A stretch of 64,000 nucleotides of DNA. Origin: Haloplanus rubicundus (GTDB lineage Archaea > Halobacteriota > Halobacteria > Halobacteriales > Haloferacaceae). The notes under the pieces are model-generated. The model did no database searches. It was given only the letters and a program-made list of their open reading frames with translations, and had not been told where the DNA came from. The DNA is taken from contig NZ_CP031148.1 in NCBI RefSeq assembly GCF_003342675.1, positions 682,001 to 746,000 on the forward strand, in the 5' to 3' direction. Below, one piece after another: positions 28,438-36,454 of the stretch (positions within the stretch are counted from its first letter, which is position 1; every line of letters begins with the position of its first letter). A program made the translations under genes and the position numbers.

Positions 28438-29760
28438 TCATGATTGTGTTCGACTCCCGCGTCGGGGATCGTGTTCGTAGCCGATCGCGCCTCCACGGCC
28501 GTATCGGGTGAGCTGACGGGTCATCTCCGTGAGGTCGTCCGGTCCGGTGAATGCGAACAGGCCGTCGACGGATGGCAGCGCGGCGGCGATGCCGGCGGCG
28601 GACGGTTCGTAGTTCGGGGCGGCGGCGAGCGGATTCAGCCACAGCACCGTCGCGGCCCGACGCGAAAGCCAGGCCATTCCGGATTCGAGTTCCGACACGT
28701 CCCCCATCTCTAGGCCGTCGCTCATAATAAGAACCGTCGTCCGCCTGTCGACGGCGTCGGCGTACTCGTCCCGAATCGTCGTGACGGCGTGACCGATTCG
28801 GGTGCCGCCGCCCCACGCCGTCTCGGCGTCCCGGAGTGCGTCGACGGCGGCACGCGTCGACCCCGAATCGAGCGCGGCCGTCACCTCCTTGATGTCGGTG
28901 TCGAAGAGGAACACGCGACAGTTGCGTGCCCGTGCCCGAAGTGCCCGGAGCCACCGCAGGAGGAAGGACCGGTCGACGACATCGAGCACCGACCGGCTCA
29001 CGTCCGCGAGGACGAGCACTCTGCTCGCCGTTCGCGTCCGGCGCTGTTTGGGGACGGAGAGGATGGCACCGCCAGTCGAGATGCTCCGTCGCAGCGAGCG
29101 CCTCACGTCCGCTCGCTCTCCCGCGGGGGTGGGTCGCCACCGGCGCCCCCGTTCGGTCGCGACGGCCCGCGAGAGTCGGTCGACCGCGCGCAACAACTCC
29201 TCGTCTCCGGCGGATGGCGAGAGGGTGACGGACACCCGCTTCGGCTGTCCGGAGGGACTGTACGTCGCCGTCGCCACCGTTCCGTTCTCGGTGGTCTCGG
29301 CGTCGCCGGCGATGCCGAGACCCCCTGCCCGGTCGTGTGTCGAGTCGAGCGTGGCGTCGTCTCGCTCCGGATCATCGCCGTCCAGTTCGGGAAGCGCTTG
29401 GTCGCCGACGGACGCGATGTGGCCGCCCGGCGGGTCGCCGTCGTCCGCTCCGTGTTCCGACTCGCCGGCCCCGACCAGCGACAGGTGTGCAGTCAGCCGA
29501 TTCCAGAACTCTCCGAACGCTCGGTCGAATCGGCCGACATCCTCCGGCCGTCCCACGAGTGCCGCTCTGAGCGCCGCCCGTGCGCGCGTCTCGTCCCCGA
29601 ACCCAACTTCCACGAGTGCCCGAGTCGCGACGATCGCCGCGTTCGCTGGTACGTCCACACCGGCGTGTCGAAGCGATCTGACGAAGGTGATCAGCTCCGA
29701 GCGCACGTCGTCGCGAACGCCGGCGACATCCGGGACACGGGTACCGTCTCGGTCAGGCAT
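28438..29760 (-). CDS. VWA-domain protein (CoxE-like)
   Basis: 440 residues from ATG 29760, chosen because GGTGA lies 5 nt upstream on the same strand; an in-frame GTG at 29769 overlapping the moxR stop is an alternative. The N-terminal helical part is followed by an acidic linker and a C-terminal von Willebrand A domain with the metal site DVSRS, and DTDIKEV and MSDGLEMGD further on. CoxE proteins pair with the MoxR ATPase CoxD in active-site maturation. The gene follows moxR closely. Confidence 0.9.
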   Translation of the reverse strand: MPDRDGTRVPDVAGVRDDVRSELITFVRSLRHAGVDVPANAAIVATRALVEVGFGDETRARAALRAALVGRPEDVGRFDRAFGEFWNRLTAHLSLVGAGESEHGADDGDPPGGHIASVGDQALPELDGDDPERDDATLDSTHDRAGGLGIAGDAETTENGTVATATYSPSGQPKRVSVTLSPSAGDEELLRAVDRLSRAVATERGRRWRPTPAGERADVRRSLRRSISTGGAILSVPKQRRTRTASRVLVLADVSRSVLDVVDRSFLLRWLRALRARARNCRVFLFDTDIKEVTAALDSGSTRAAVDALRDAETAWGGGTRIGHAVTTIRDEYADAVDRRTTVLIMSDGLEMGDVSELESGMAWLSRRAATVLWLNPLAAAPNYEPSAAGIAAALPSVDGLFAFTGPDDLTEMTRQLTRYGRGGAIGYEHDPRRGSRTQS

Positions 29761-29765
29761 TCTTC

Positions 29766-30692
29766 TCACCCCGTCCCCGCTTCGATACGGGCCGAGCGAG
29801 CGGAGTCGACGAGAGCCTCAAGCAGTGTGTCGTCGACCCGTTCGATGTCCTCGACTTCCTTGAGCAGGCAGCCGAGGGTGTGTTCGATTTCCGCTGGCGT
29901 CAGCGAGTCGTCGTCGTCCGCGGCCCGGAGTTCGGCCACCGCACGCGCCCAGTCGAGCGTCTCCGCGACGCCCGGATGCTTCCGGAAGGGCTCCTCGCGG
30001 AGCCGTTGGGTCACCCCGCAGAGTTCCGCGGCGACAGCCCCGTCCAGTTCGGGGACTTTCCGCTCGACGATATTTCGTTCCTTCTCGAACGACGGCGGCT
30101 CGACGTGCAGATACAGACACCGACGTTTCAGGGCGTCGCTCAGTCCGCGGGTTCGGTTGGACGTGATGACCACGGCCGGGGGTCGGTCGGTGCTGACGGT
30201 TCCGAGTTCGGGAATCGACACCTGAAAGTCCGACAGCACCTCGAGCAAGAGCGCCTCGAACTCCTCGTCGGCTCGGTCGATTTCGTCGATAAGCAACACC
30301 GGCGGTCGGTCGTGATCGCCCGACAGCGCTCGTACCAGTGGTCGCTCGAGGAGGTACTCCTCGGTAAACACGGAGTCGTCCCCCGAAACACCGTGGTCGT
30401 CGGCCTGGACGGCGAGCAACTGCTTCGTGTAGTTCCACTCGTAGAGTGCGTTCTCGGCGGTCAGTCCCTCGTAACACTGGAGACGAACGAGCTCGGTGTC
30501 GAAGCCATCGGCCAGTGCCTTCGCCAGTTCCGTCTTGCCCGCACCGGGCTCGCCCTCGATCAGGAGCGGTCGGCCGAGGCGAAGCGCCAAGAGTACCGTG
30601 GTCACGATGTCGTCCCCAGCGACGTAGTCCGTTGCGTCGAACGCCGCCCGGAGCTCCGGCTCTCTCGTGTCGGCGAAGGGGTTCTCGCTCAC
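29766..30692 (-). CDS. MoxR-family AAA+ ATPase (CoxD-like)
   Basis: 308 residues if the GTG at 30692 is used (VSENPFADTREPEL); no ATG lies closer, and one further upstream would read through the palindromic element. Walker A is GEPGAGKTE, Walker B is VLLIDEIDRAD, and the ITSNRTRGLSDALKRRC segment includes sensor and arginine-finger positions. In cox systems this chaperone ATPase works with the VWA protein to complete the metal site. It sits in the accessory group on the minus strand. Confidence 0.92.
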   Translation of the reverse strand: MSENPFADTREPELRAAFDATDYVAGDDIVTTVLLALRLGRPLLIEGEPGAGKTELAKALADGFDTELVRLQCYEGLTAENALYEWNYTKQLLAVQADDHGVSGDDSVFTEEYLLERPLVRALSGDHDRPPVLLIDEIDRADEEFEALLLEVLSDFQVSIPELGTVSTDRPPAVVITSNRTRGLSDALKRRCLYLHVEPPSFEKERNIVERKVPELDGAVAAELCGVTQRLREEPFRKHPGVAETLDWARAVAELRAADDDDSLTPAEIEHTLGCLLKEVEDIERVDDTLLEALVDSARSARIEAGTG

Positions 30693-30797
30693 AGGAGGAT
30701 GCAGGCGTGCAGTCGGGATAAATTCATGGTACAGACCACCACGATTCGGCGCCGAACGGGAGTATCGAGACCGAGGTACCGCCGTCTGCGGCCGCTC

Positions 30798-30879
30798 ATA
30801 CGGATTATTGTAACTGTTCACCGGTGGTTCGCCGGATCGTTTCGGCGAACCACCGGCACTGACTTACGATAAACCGTAT
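30798..30879. repeat. Palindromic interspersed element, copy B (best preserved)
   Basis: 82 bp. The left arm begins ATACGGATTATTGTAACTG and ends CCGGTGGTTCGCC. The right arm is GGCGAACCACCGG through GACTTACGATAAACCGTAT. The arms are reverse complements at most positions around a GGATCGTTTC loop. It lies between the moxR start and the coxG stop and could act as a terminator in either direction. Confidence 0.8.
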
Positions 30880-30898
30880 CAGTCGGGAATGGGATCGT

Positions 30899-31498
30899 TC
30901 AGAACATCCCCCGGATACGGTCACGGAGCCCGTCCGAGTCCTCCTCCGCAACCGCCGTGAGCTGTTCCTCCATGTTGCCGAAAAAGCGGTTGACGACGCG
31001 GTTCGCGACCGGATTGATGACCCGCTGGCCCATCTTGGCGATTCGACCGAAGACGTCCGCCTCCGCGCCCCACTCGATGTCGACCCCGTCGTCGTGTTCC
31101 GTGATGGACATTCGGGAGTTCATCTCGAAGGAACTGCCGCTGGCTTCGCCCTCGCCCGAGGCACTGCCCGCGGGAAAGTCCCACTCGTCGATGGTAACGG
31201 CCGTCCGGAAGCTCGGGCTGACCGAGCCGACGCTAATCTCCACCAGCGCCGCGTAATGCTGCCCCGTTTCGAAGCCCCGCGCTTTCACCACGTCGGGGTC
31301 CGCGTCGGGCAAGAGCGTCGGATCTTCGTCCGCGTCTTCCTCGCGCAACGCCTCGAAATCCACCTCGTCTGGTTCCTCGACCTGGGTCAGGAACTGACAG
31401 CCGGGCAGTGACCGCTTTATCATGTACGGATCGGAGAGGGAGAGCCAGACCTCCTCGGCCGATACGTCCTCGATGGTGAACGTCCCGTCGAACTCCAT
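30899..31498 (-). CDS. coxG: CoxG family (SRPBCC fold) protein
   Basis: 199 residues. It begins MEFDGTFTIEDVSAEEVWLSLSDPYMIKRSLPGC, the standard start of CoxG, where the START-like fold forms a hydrophobic cavity. A C-terminal amphipathic region (RVINPVANRVVNRFFGNM) may anchor to the membrane; in other organisms CoxG helps attach the enzyme to the membrane. It is the outermost gene of the island on the right. Confidence 0.9.
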   Translation of the reverse strand: MEFDGTFTIEDVSAEEVWLSLSDPYMIKRSLPGCQFLTQVEEPDEVDFEALREEDADEDPTLLPDADPDVVKARGFETGQHYAALVEISVGSVSPSFRTAVTIDEWDFPAGSASGEGEASGSSFEMNSRMSITEHDDGVDIEWGAEADVFGRIAKMGQRVINPVANRVVNRFFGNMEEQLTAVAEEDSDGLRDRIRGMF

Positions 31499-31808
31499 CG
31501 GTCATCGCACCCCCACCTTCGCGTGTGTCCCTCGTTCGGTACTCATTATCATACCACTCCGTGTTCCAGTCGTCGGCTACCCTGAAAAACGTTCGCCGCA
31601 GGAGTGTAGCGCCCGTCGTGGATACCACCACGAGGGTGGAGGCGCGATCAGACGGGCCGGTGTGATACCGTTGGCTGTAACTGTGTCACGATATTCGCCA
31701 TACCGGGGCGGCGAATATCTCGATCGACTTACAGCCGACAGTAGAGTGGTCACCAGTCGTTGACCGACCCCTTGGTGAACCACCGGTGCTGACTTACAGT
31801 AAACCGTA
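31499..31808. other. Gap of 310 bp between coxG and the second msrA
   Basis: No gene seen. The right part is filled by the two palindromic elements listed separately (31671 and 31772). The stretch 31499-31670 has no recognisable motif apart from a possible coxG promoter. Confidence 0.5.
31671..31738. repeat. Palindromic interspersed element, diverged copy C1
   Basis: Left arm TTGGCTGTAACTG through ATATTCGCC (31671-31699) and right arm GGCGAATATC through TTACAGCCGA (31710-31738) pair at about 21 of 29 positions around a 10-nt loop. The GTAACTG and TTCGCC cores are shared with copies A and B. Confidence 0.65.
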
Positions 31809-31809
31809 T
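31772..31809. repeat. Palindromic interspersed element, right half (copy C2)
   Basis: Only the right arm, from TTGGTGAACCACCGGTG to TTACAGTAAACCGTAT, remains. It ends at the msrA-like stop codon exactly as copy A ends at the intact msrA stop, so the element was probably part of the duplicated segment. Confidence 0.7.
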
Positions 31810-32336
31810 CAGTCGTCGGTCACTCGCTCCGTGAACCGCTCGCGCACCTTCTGCATCTTCGGTCGGATCTGCACCTGACAGTACGCTCGTTCGGGGGTGT
31901 TGGCGTGGTAGTCGTCGTCGGGGTAGACCGTCTCCAGCGGCTCGACTTCAGTGACGATCGGATCGTCGTACTCGTCGGCGAGACGATCGATGACGGCCTC
32001 GGTCGTCTCGCGTTGCGCGTCGCTGTGGGTGAAGATGGCCGAGCGATACTGCGATCCCACGTCCGGGCCCTGCCGGTCCTTCGTCGTCGGGTTGTGAAGC
32101 GCGAAAAAGATTTCCAGCAGATCGGCGTAGGCGATGCGGTCGGGGTCGTACTCGATCTGGACGACTTCCGCGTGGCCAATCGATCCCGAACACACTGCCT
32201 CGTAGGTCGGGTCGGGCACGTCGCCGCCGGCGTAGCCGGAGGTTACTGCGTGGACGCCCGCGAGTTCCTCGAACGGGGCTTCGAGACACCAGAAACGACC
32301 ACCTGCGAGCGTCGCGAGTGCGTGGTCGTCGGTCAT
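31809..32336 (-). CDS. MsrA paralogue lacking the catalytic cysteine
   Basis: 175 residues, clearly homologous to the intact MsrA at 20590. The active-site motif reads GGRFWCLE: the nucleophilic Cys is Arg14 (codon at 32295-32297, a single TGT to CGT transition). The conserved YHQDYY block has lost four residues (QDYY). The enzyme should be inactive as a reductase, although the frame is open throughout, so it may be a decaying duplicate or a protein with a new role. It follows the intact pus10 gene downstream on the same strand. Confidence 0.9.
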   Translation of the reverse strand: MTDDHALATLAGGRFWCLEAPFEELAGVHAVTSGYAGGDVPDPTYEAVCSGSIGHAEVVQIEYDPDRIAYADLLEIFFALHNPTTKDRQGPDVGSQYRSAIFTHSDAQRETTEAVIDRLADEYDDPIVTEVEPLETVYPDDDYHANTPERAYCQVQIRPKMQKVRERFTERVTDD

Positions 32337-32393
32337 AGGGGTGGATGCGCACCCGATCCGTATGTACTCCGTGCCGGGGACACCCCAGCCGAG

Positions 32394-33674
32394 CTATATG
32401 AAGTAGGCGTCGTCCTCGAACGGTTCGTCCTCGCCCTCGACGGCGAGGACGTCGAGGTCGGTGACGCGGGCGCCGACGCCGAGCAGACCGGCGAGGCTCG
32501 GCTCCGTCCGTCCGTCGTCGCCCGAGACGAGTTCCTTCACGTAGAGGCCGCCGGCGCCGTGAATCTCGACGGTCGCGTGGGTGGAATCGTCGAGTTCGCC
32601 CGACATGGCGTACACCTCGCGGGTGCGGGTCAGATTCGCCCGCCGGTGGTCGACCCGCTGGGGGGTGTACTGCTCGACCGTCGCGCCGTCGAGTTCGTCG
32701 AGGGCGTCGGCGAGAGCGTCCGCGTCGACCGGGTCGTCGAACGCGACGGCGGCGCGGTAGGTCTTGCTCGCGTCGAGGCGCTTGACGCGTTCGACCATCT
32801 CGTAGGTGGCCAGCCGAAGCCCCTCCACCTCGACGGCGCCCTCGGCGAAGGCGTTCACGTCCGATTCGAGGCGCTCGACGTCGATATCGCGCCGGCGCGG
32901 CTCCTTCACCTCGACGACGAACGGGCGGCCGGTGCCGAGCATTCGGGCGTCCACGTCCTCGCGGCCGGCGCCGTGGAAGACGGCGTCGACGCCGTCCATC
33001 ACGTCCTCGACGAGCGGGGCGATCAGTCCCTCGACGCTCCGGTCGTAGAGGTAGCCCGACCCGTCGCAGTGGTCGCAGGGCTCGCTGCCCTGCCGTCCGC
33101 TCCCGTCGCACTCCCGACAGGGCCACTCCGTCTGGGGGATGTCGCGTTCGAGTTTCCGGTAGCGGCCGTAGACGAACGCGGAGTTGATCGTCGTCTCCAC
33201 CCGGTCGGCGTCGACGTCGAGGACGAACTGCACGTCCGGCCGCTCGAAGTCCACCTCGGTGTCGGTCAGGCGGCCGACTCGTTTGCCCACCTCGCGGTTG
33301 AACTCCATCTTGAACGGCTCGCCCGCGTCGGGGTCGGCGCCGACCTCCTCGCGGAGCAAGCGCTCGTTCTCCTCGATCAGTGGCGGCGTGCGGGTGCCGA
33401 CCTGATACGTCTCGAACTCGATGGTCTCGACCGACTCCGCGGCGCGCTCGGCCCAGTCGTCGAACGTGGCACAGCGGCCTTCACAGACCCAGCAGTCTGC
33501 GATGTCGACGGGGTCGAAGGGTTCGTCGTCGTCGAGGGCGGCGGCGACGCGGAGCGACCGGCCGCGCTCGGCGTTGGTCAACCCGAAGCTCCGGTCGGCG
33601 AAGACGCGCCCCAGACACGCGTCACACACCGGCCCGGTCGCGGCGAGCCGGCGCGCGTCGTCGAGGAGGCTCAT
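32394..33674 (-). CDS. pus10: tRNA pseudouridine(54/55) synthase Pus10
   Basis: 426 residues from the ATG at 33674. The N-terminal THUMP-like region has two zinc Cys pairs (CDACLGR, CWVCEGRC), followed later by the CRECDGSG and CDHCDGSG knuckles. The catalytic Asp lies in GREDVDARMLGTGRPF. Archaeal Pus10 makes pseudouridine 54 and 55 in the tRNA T-loop. TrmY at 58611 methylates the position-54 product. The 3' end is duplicated as a fragment at 21174. Confidence 0.95.
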   Translation of the reverse strand: MSLLDDARRLAATGPVCDACLGRVFADRSFGLTNAERGRSLRVAAALDDDEPFDPVDIADCWVCEGRCATFDDWAERAAESVETIEFETYQVGTRTPPLIEENERLLREEVGADPDAGEPFKMEFNREVGKRVGRLTDTEVDFERPDVQFVLDVDADRVETTINSAFVYGRYRKLERDIPQTEWPCRECDGSGRQGSEPCDHCDGSGYLYDRSVEGLIAPLVEDVMDGVDAVFHGAGREDVDARMLGTGRPFVVEVKEPRRRDIDVERLESDVNAFAEGAVEVEGLRLATYEMVERVKRLDASKTYRAAVAFDDPVDADALADALDELDGATVEQYTPQRVDHRRANLTRTREVYAMSGELDDSTHATVEIHGAGGLYVKELVSGDDGRTEPSLAGLLGVGARVTDLDVLAVEGEDEPFEDDAYFI

Positions 33675-33708
33675 AGCGGGTGAGGGGGCGGCGGCCGTAA
33701 CTGTCTTG

Positions 33709-34251
33709 CTATCCGGACACACCGAGGGTGCGCACGAGCCACCACGCGAGGGTGACGAGGACGGCGGCGACGACGAGCGTGAGGACGACGACGACGGCGG
33801 CCAGCCGGCGCAGATACCGGCGGTCGGCGGCGGCGCTCGCGGGGTCGGCGAGGCGCGCTTCGAGGAGGCGGGTCGACCGCAGGTTCGCCTTCCAGTAGGC
33901 GTCGAAGAGGTCGCCGAGGACGGGGACGGACCCGACGACGGCGTCGAGCCAGAGGACGAACGCGATCCGGGCCAGCGTCGCCCGCGGGACGCCCGTCCGG
34001 GTGGCGACGGCGAAGACGTACGCCGAGACGGCGAGACCGAACCCGTCGCCGACGACGGGCAGGAGCCCGATCAGAGGTTCGATCCCGACGCGGAACTCCG
34101 TGCCGGGGACTCGAATCGAGTCGTCGAGCAGGTGGCTCAGGTCGCGGAGGCGCCGGAGGTCGGCAGCCGTGGCCGGATCGAGGTCCGCGTCGACGGTGAC
34201 GATGGGGGCGTCCGCGTCGGCGCCGTCGGCGGAGTCGCGCGACGTGTTCAC
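33709..34251 (-). CDS. DUF4112 family membrane protein
   Basis: 180 residues if the GTG at 34251 is the start; the frame is open upstream but that part looks non-coding. The segment DLSHLLDDSIRVPGTEFRVGIEPLIGLLPVVGDGFG and later PVLGDLFDAYWKANLRS match the DUF4112 family, with about three transmembrane helices. Function unknown. The 243-bp gap to the divergent FNT-USP gene contains possible promoters only. Confidence 0.75.
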   Translation of the reverse strand: MNTSRDSADGADADAPIVTVDADLDPATAADLRRLRDLSHLLDDSIRVPGTEFRVGIEPLIGLLPVVGDGFGLAVSAYVFAVATRTGVPRATLARIAFVLWLDAVVGSVPVLGDLFDAYWKANLRSTRLLEARLADPASAAADRRYLRRLAAVVVVLTLVVAAVLVTLAWWLVRTLGVSG

Positions 34252-34494
34252 GACGATGCCGACGGGCGCCGTGGTGAAAGCGTCCGGGGTCGGGGCAGCG
34301 GATACTATTCGGAGTCGCGCGACTTCGTTGACGACACCCCAGACTCCTCCGGTTTCTGGTGTGCTCACGAGAGCGCTGCTCTCGTGAACGCCCGGGTTCG
34401 CGGACGGACTCGCTTCGTTCGCGTATCTCAACACGACCCCCGGCGACGACCACAAAGCTACTTACCGTGCCCCCTGAAGGCCGTGGGTACGGAG

Positions 34495-36351
34495 ATGGCC
34501 GGCCCGAACTCCGACGCGGTGTCCGACGACGACTCCGCCCACGACCACGAGGACGACGTGCTCGCCGACCAGCTGTCCACCGACGAGGTGTACCAGCGGG
34601 TCGTCGCCGACGCCGACCACGAGATCACGTCCGGGACGCGCGAGCTGTTTTTCAGCGCGCTCGCCGCCGGGTTCGCGATCACCGTCACCTTCCTGCTGTA
34701 CGCCTCGGTGACGGCGACGGCCGAGACCAAAATCGTGGGCGTCCTGCTGTACCCGCTGGGGTTCATCTACATCATCATCGGCGGCTACCAGCTCTACACC
34801 GAGAACACCCTCCCGCCGGTGGCGCTGACCCTGGAACGGCTGGCCTCGATTCCCACGCTCTTTCGCCACTGGCTGATCGTGCTCGCGGGCAACTTCCTCG
34901 GCGGCGGGCTGGGGGCACTGGCGCTGGCCTACGGCGGGGTGTTCGACGACGCCACCGCGGCAGTCGCGCTCGGGTTCGCGGAGAAAGGCATCGCCACCCC
35001 CGCGAGCGCCCTGTTCGTCAAGGCCGCCTTCGCCGGGCTGATCGTCGCCGGCGTGGTCTGGATCAACTTCGCCGCCCGCGACACCGTCTCCCGACTGCTG
35101 GTCGTCTACCTGGCCTTCCTCGCCATTCCCATGGGCAACCTGTTTCACGTGGTGGTCTCGTTCACCGAGGTGGTCTATCTGGCGCTCGTCACCGGCACCA
35201 ATCCGGTGCCCGCGCTGGTCGGGTTCGTCCTGCCAGTCCTGCTGGGTAACACGATCGGTGGGGTGGTGTTGGTGACCGTCGTCAACTACTACCAGACCTC
35301 CGACCGGCGCCTGGAGATCGAGCGGTTTCGGAACGTCCGCCGGCTCTCGCTCCGGGAGTGGCTGGCCGGCTCGCTGGCCGGCCGGTCGTACGTCCCGGTG
35401 ATCGACACCGTCGAGGAGATCGTCCGCGACCCGGAGGCGTACCGAATTCTGGTGCCTATCGCCAACCCCCGCACCGAAGCCGGCGTGGTTCGGCTGGCCT
35501 GCCAGCTCGCCAGCAGCCGCGAGAAAGGGAAGGTTCACGTCGTCCACGTCGTGCAGGCGCCGCGGCGGTGGTCCCCCGACGCCGAGCGCGTCCAGCGGGA
35601 CCGGATCAGCGGCGAATCCGAGCGGCTTCTGGAGGACGCCCGCCGGATCGGCGCCAACCACGACGTCGCGCTGGAGACGTCGACGGTCGTCACCCCACGC
35701 TCCTTCGAGGAGATATTCACCCTCGCCCGGCGGACGAGCCCCGATCTGGTGGTGATGGACTGGGACCGCGAGGGGCTGTGGAGCTCCGCCCGCGCCGAGC
35801 GGCCGCTGGTCGAGTTGACCAACCGACTGCCCTGTGACTTCCTCGTCGCCAACGACCGCGGGCTCGACCCGTCGCGAATCCTGTTGCCGACCGCCGGCGG
35901 CCCCGACTCCGATCTGAACGCGGAGGTCGCCCGGGTGCTCCGGGAGGTCGCGAACGCGGAGGTCGAACTCCTCCACGTCGTCGACGACGCGGCCGACGAA
36001 CGCGCCGGCGAGGCGTTCCTCCGCGACTGGGCCGCCGACCACGGGCTGGACGACGCGGCCATCACCGTCGACTCCGGCGACGTCGAGCCGGCCATCGCCC
36101 GCGCGGCCACCGACAGCACGATGCTCATGCTCGGGGCGACCGAACAGGGGCTGCTCTCCCGGCTGGTCCACAACTCGCTCCATCTGGACGTCGTCAACGA
36201 CGTGGACTGTTCGGTGTTGCTGGCCGAACGCCCGTCCGAGCGGTCGATCCGCGAGCGGCTGTTCGGATCGCCGTCCAGGGACCGCCACCCCGCGGCGGCG
36301 TTCCGGGGCCGTGCCGACGCCGCCGAACCGAGGGAGGAGACGGACGGGTGA
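34495..36351 (+). CDS. Formate/nitrite-type transporter fused to two UspA domains
   Basis: 618 residues. Residues about 35-285 form the six-helix FNT channel domain, recognisable by EITSGTRELFFSALAAGFAI, GNFLGGGLGAL, WINFAARDTVSRL and the NTIGGVVLVTVVNYYQ end. Residues about 310-445 and 455-585 are two tandem universal-stress-protein domains (RILVPIANPRTEAG, DLVVMDWDREG; RILLPTAGGPDSDL, LMLGATEQGLLSRLVHNS). The cytoplasmic Usp pair may gate the channel in response to nucleotides. Transported anion unknown. Confidence 0.88.
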   Translation: MAGPNSDAVSDDDSAHDHEDDVLADQLSTDEVYQRVVADADHEITSGTRELFFSALAAGFAITVTFLLYASVTATAETKIVGVLLYPLGFIYIIIGGYQLYTENTLPPVALTLERLASIPTLFRHWLIVLAGNFLGGGLGALALAYGGVFDDATAAVALGFAEKGIATPASALFVKAAFAGLIVAGVVWINFAARDTVSRLLVVYLAFLAIPMGNLFHVVVSFTEVVYLALVTGTNPVPALVGFVLPVLLGNTIGGVVLVTVVNYYQTSDRRLEIERFRNVRRLSLREWLAGSLAGRSYVPVIDTVEEIVRDPEAYRILVPIANPRTEAGVVRLACQLASSREKGKVHVVHVVQAPRRWSPDAERVQRDRISGESERLLEDARRIGANHDVALETSTVVTPRSFEEIFTLARRTSPDLVVMDWDREGLWSSARAERPLVELTNRLPCDFLVANDRGLDPSRILLPTAGGPDSDLNAEVARVLREVANAEVELLHVVDDAADERAGEAFLRDWAADHGLDDAAITVDSGDVEPAIARAATDSTMLMLGATEQGLLSRLVHNSLHLDVVNDVDCSVLLAERPSERSIRERLFGSPSRDRHPAAAFRGRADAAEPREETDG

Positions 36352-36454
36352 CTGCCCCGTCGAGGCGGCGCCGCCGCGATACGTCGCGGGGTCGGTCGTA
36401 ACGGCCCCCCGTGAACGGAGGGAAGCTTTTGACCGTCCCGTCCCACGGTCGGGT

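Noticed and set aside
30692-30821. N-terminal extension of MoxR to the ATG at 30821
   Set aside because: It would read through the palindromic element and gives sequence unlike MoxR; the GTG at 30692 fits the family start.
34252-34455. N-terminal extension of the DUF4112 protein
   Set aside because: The extra residues show no family similarity and cover the likely promoter region of the divergent transporter gene.
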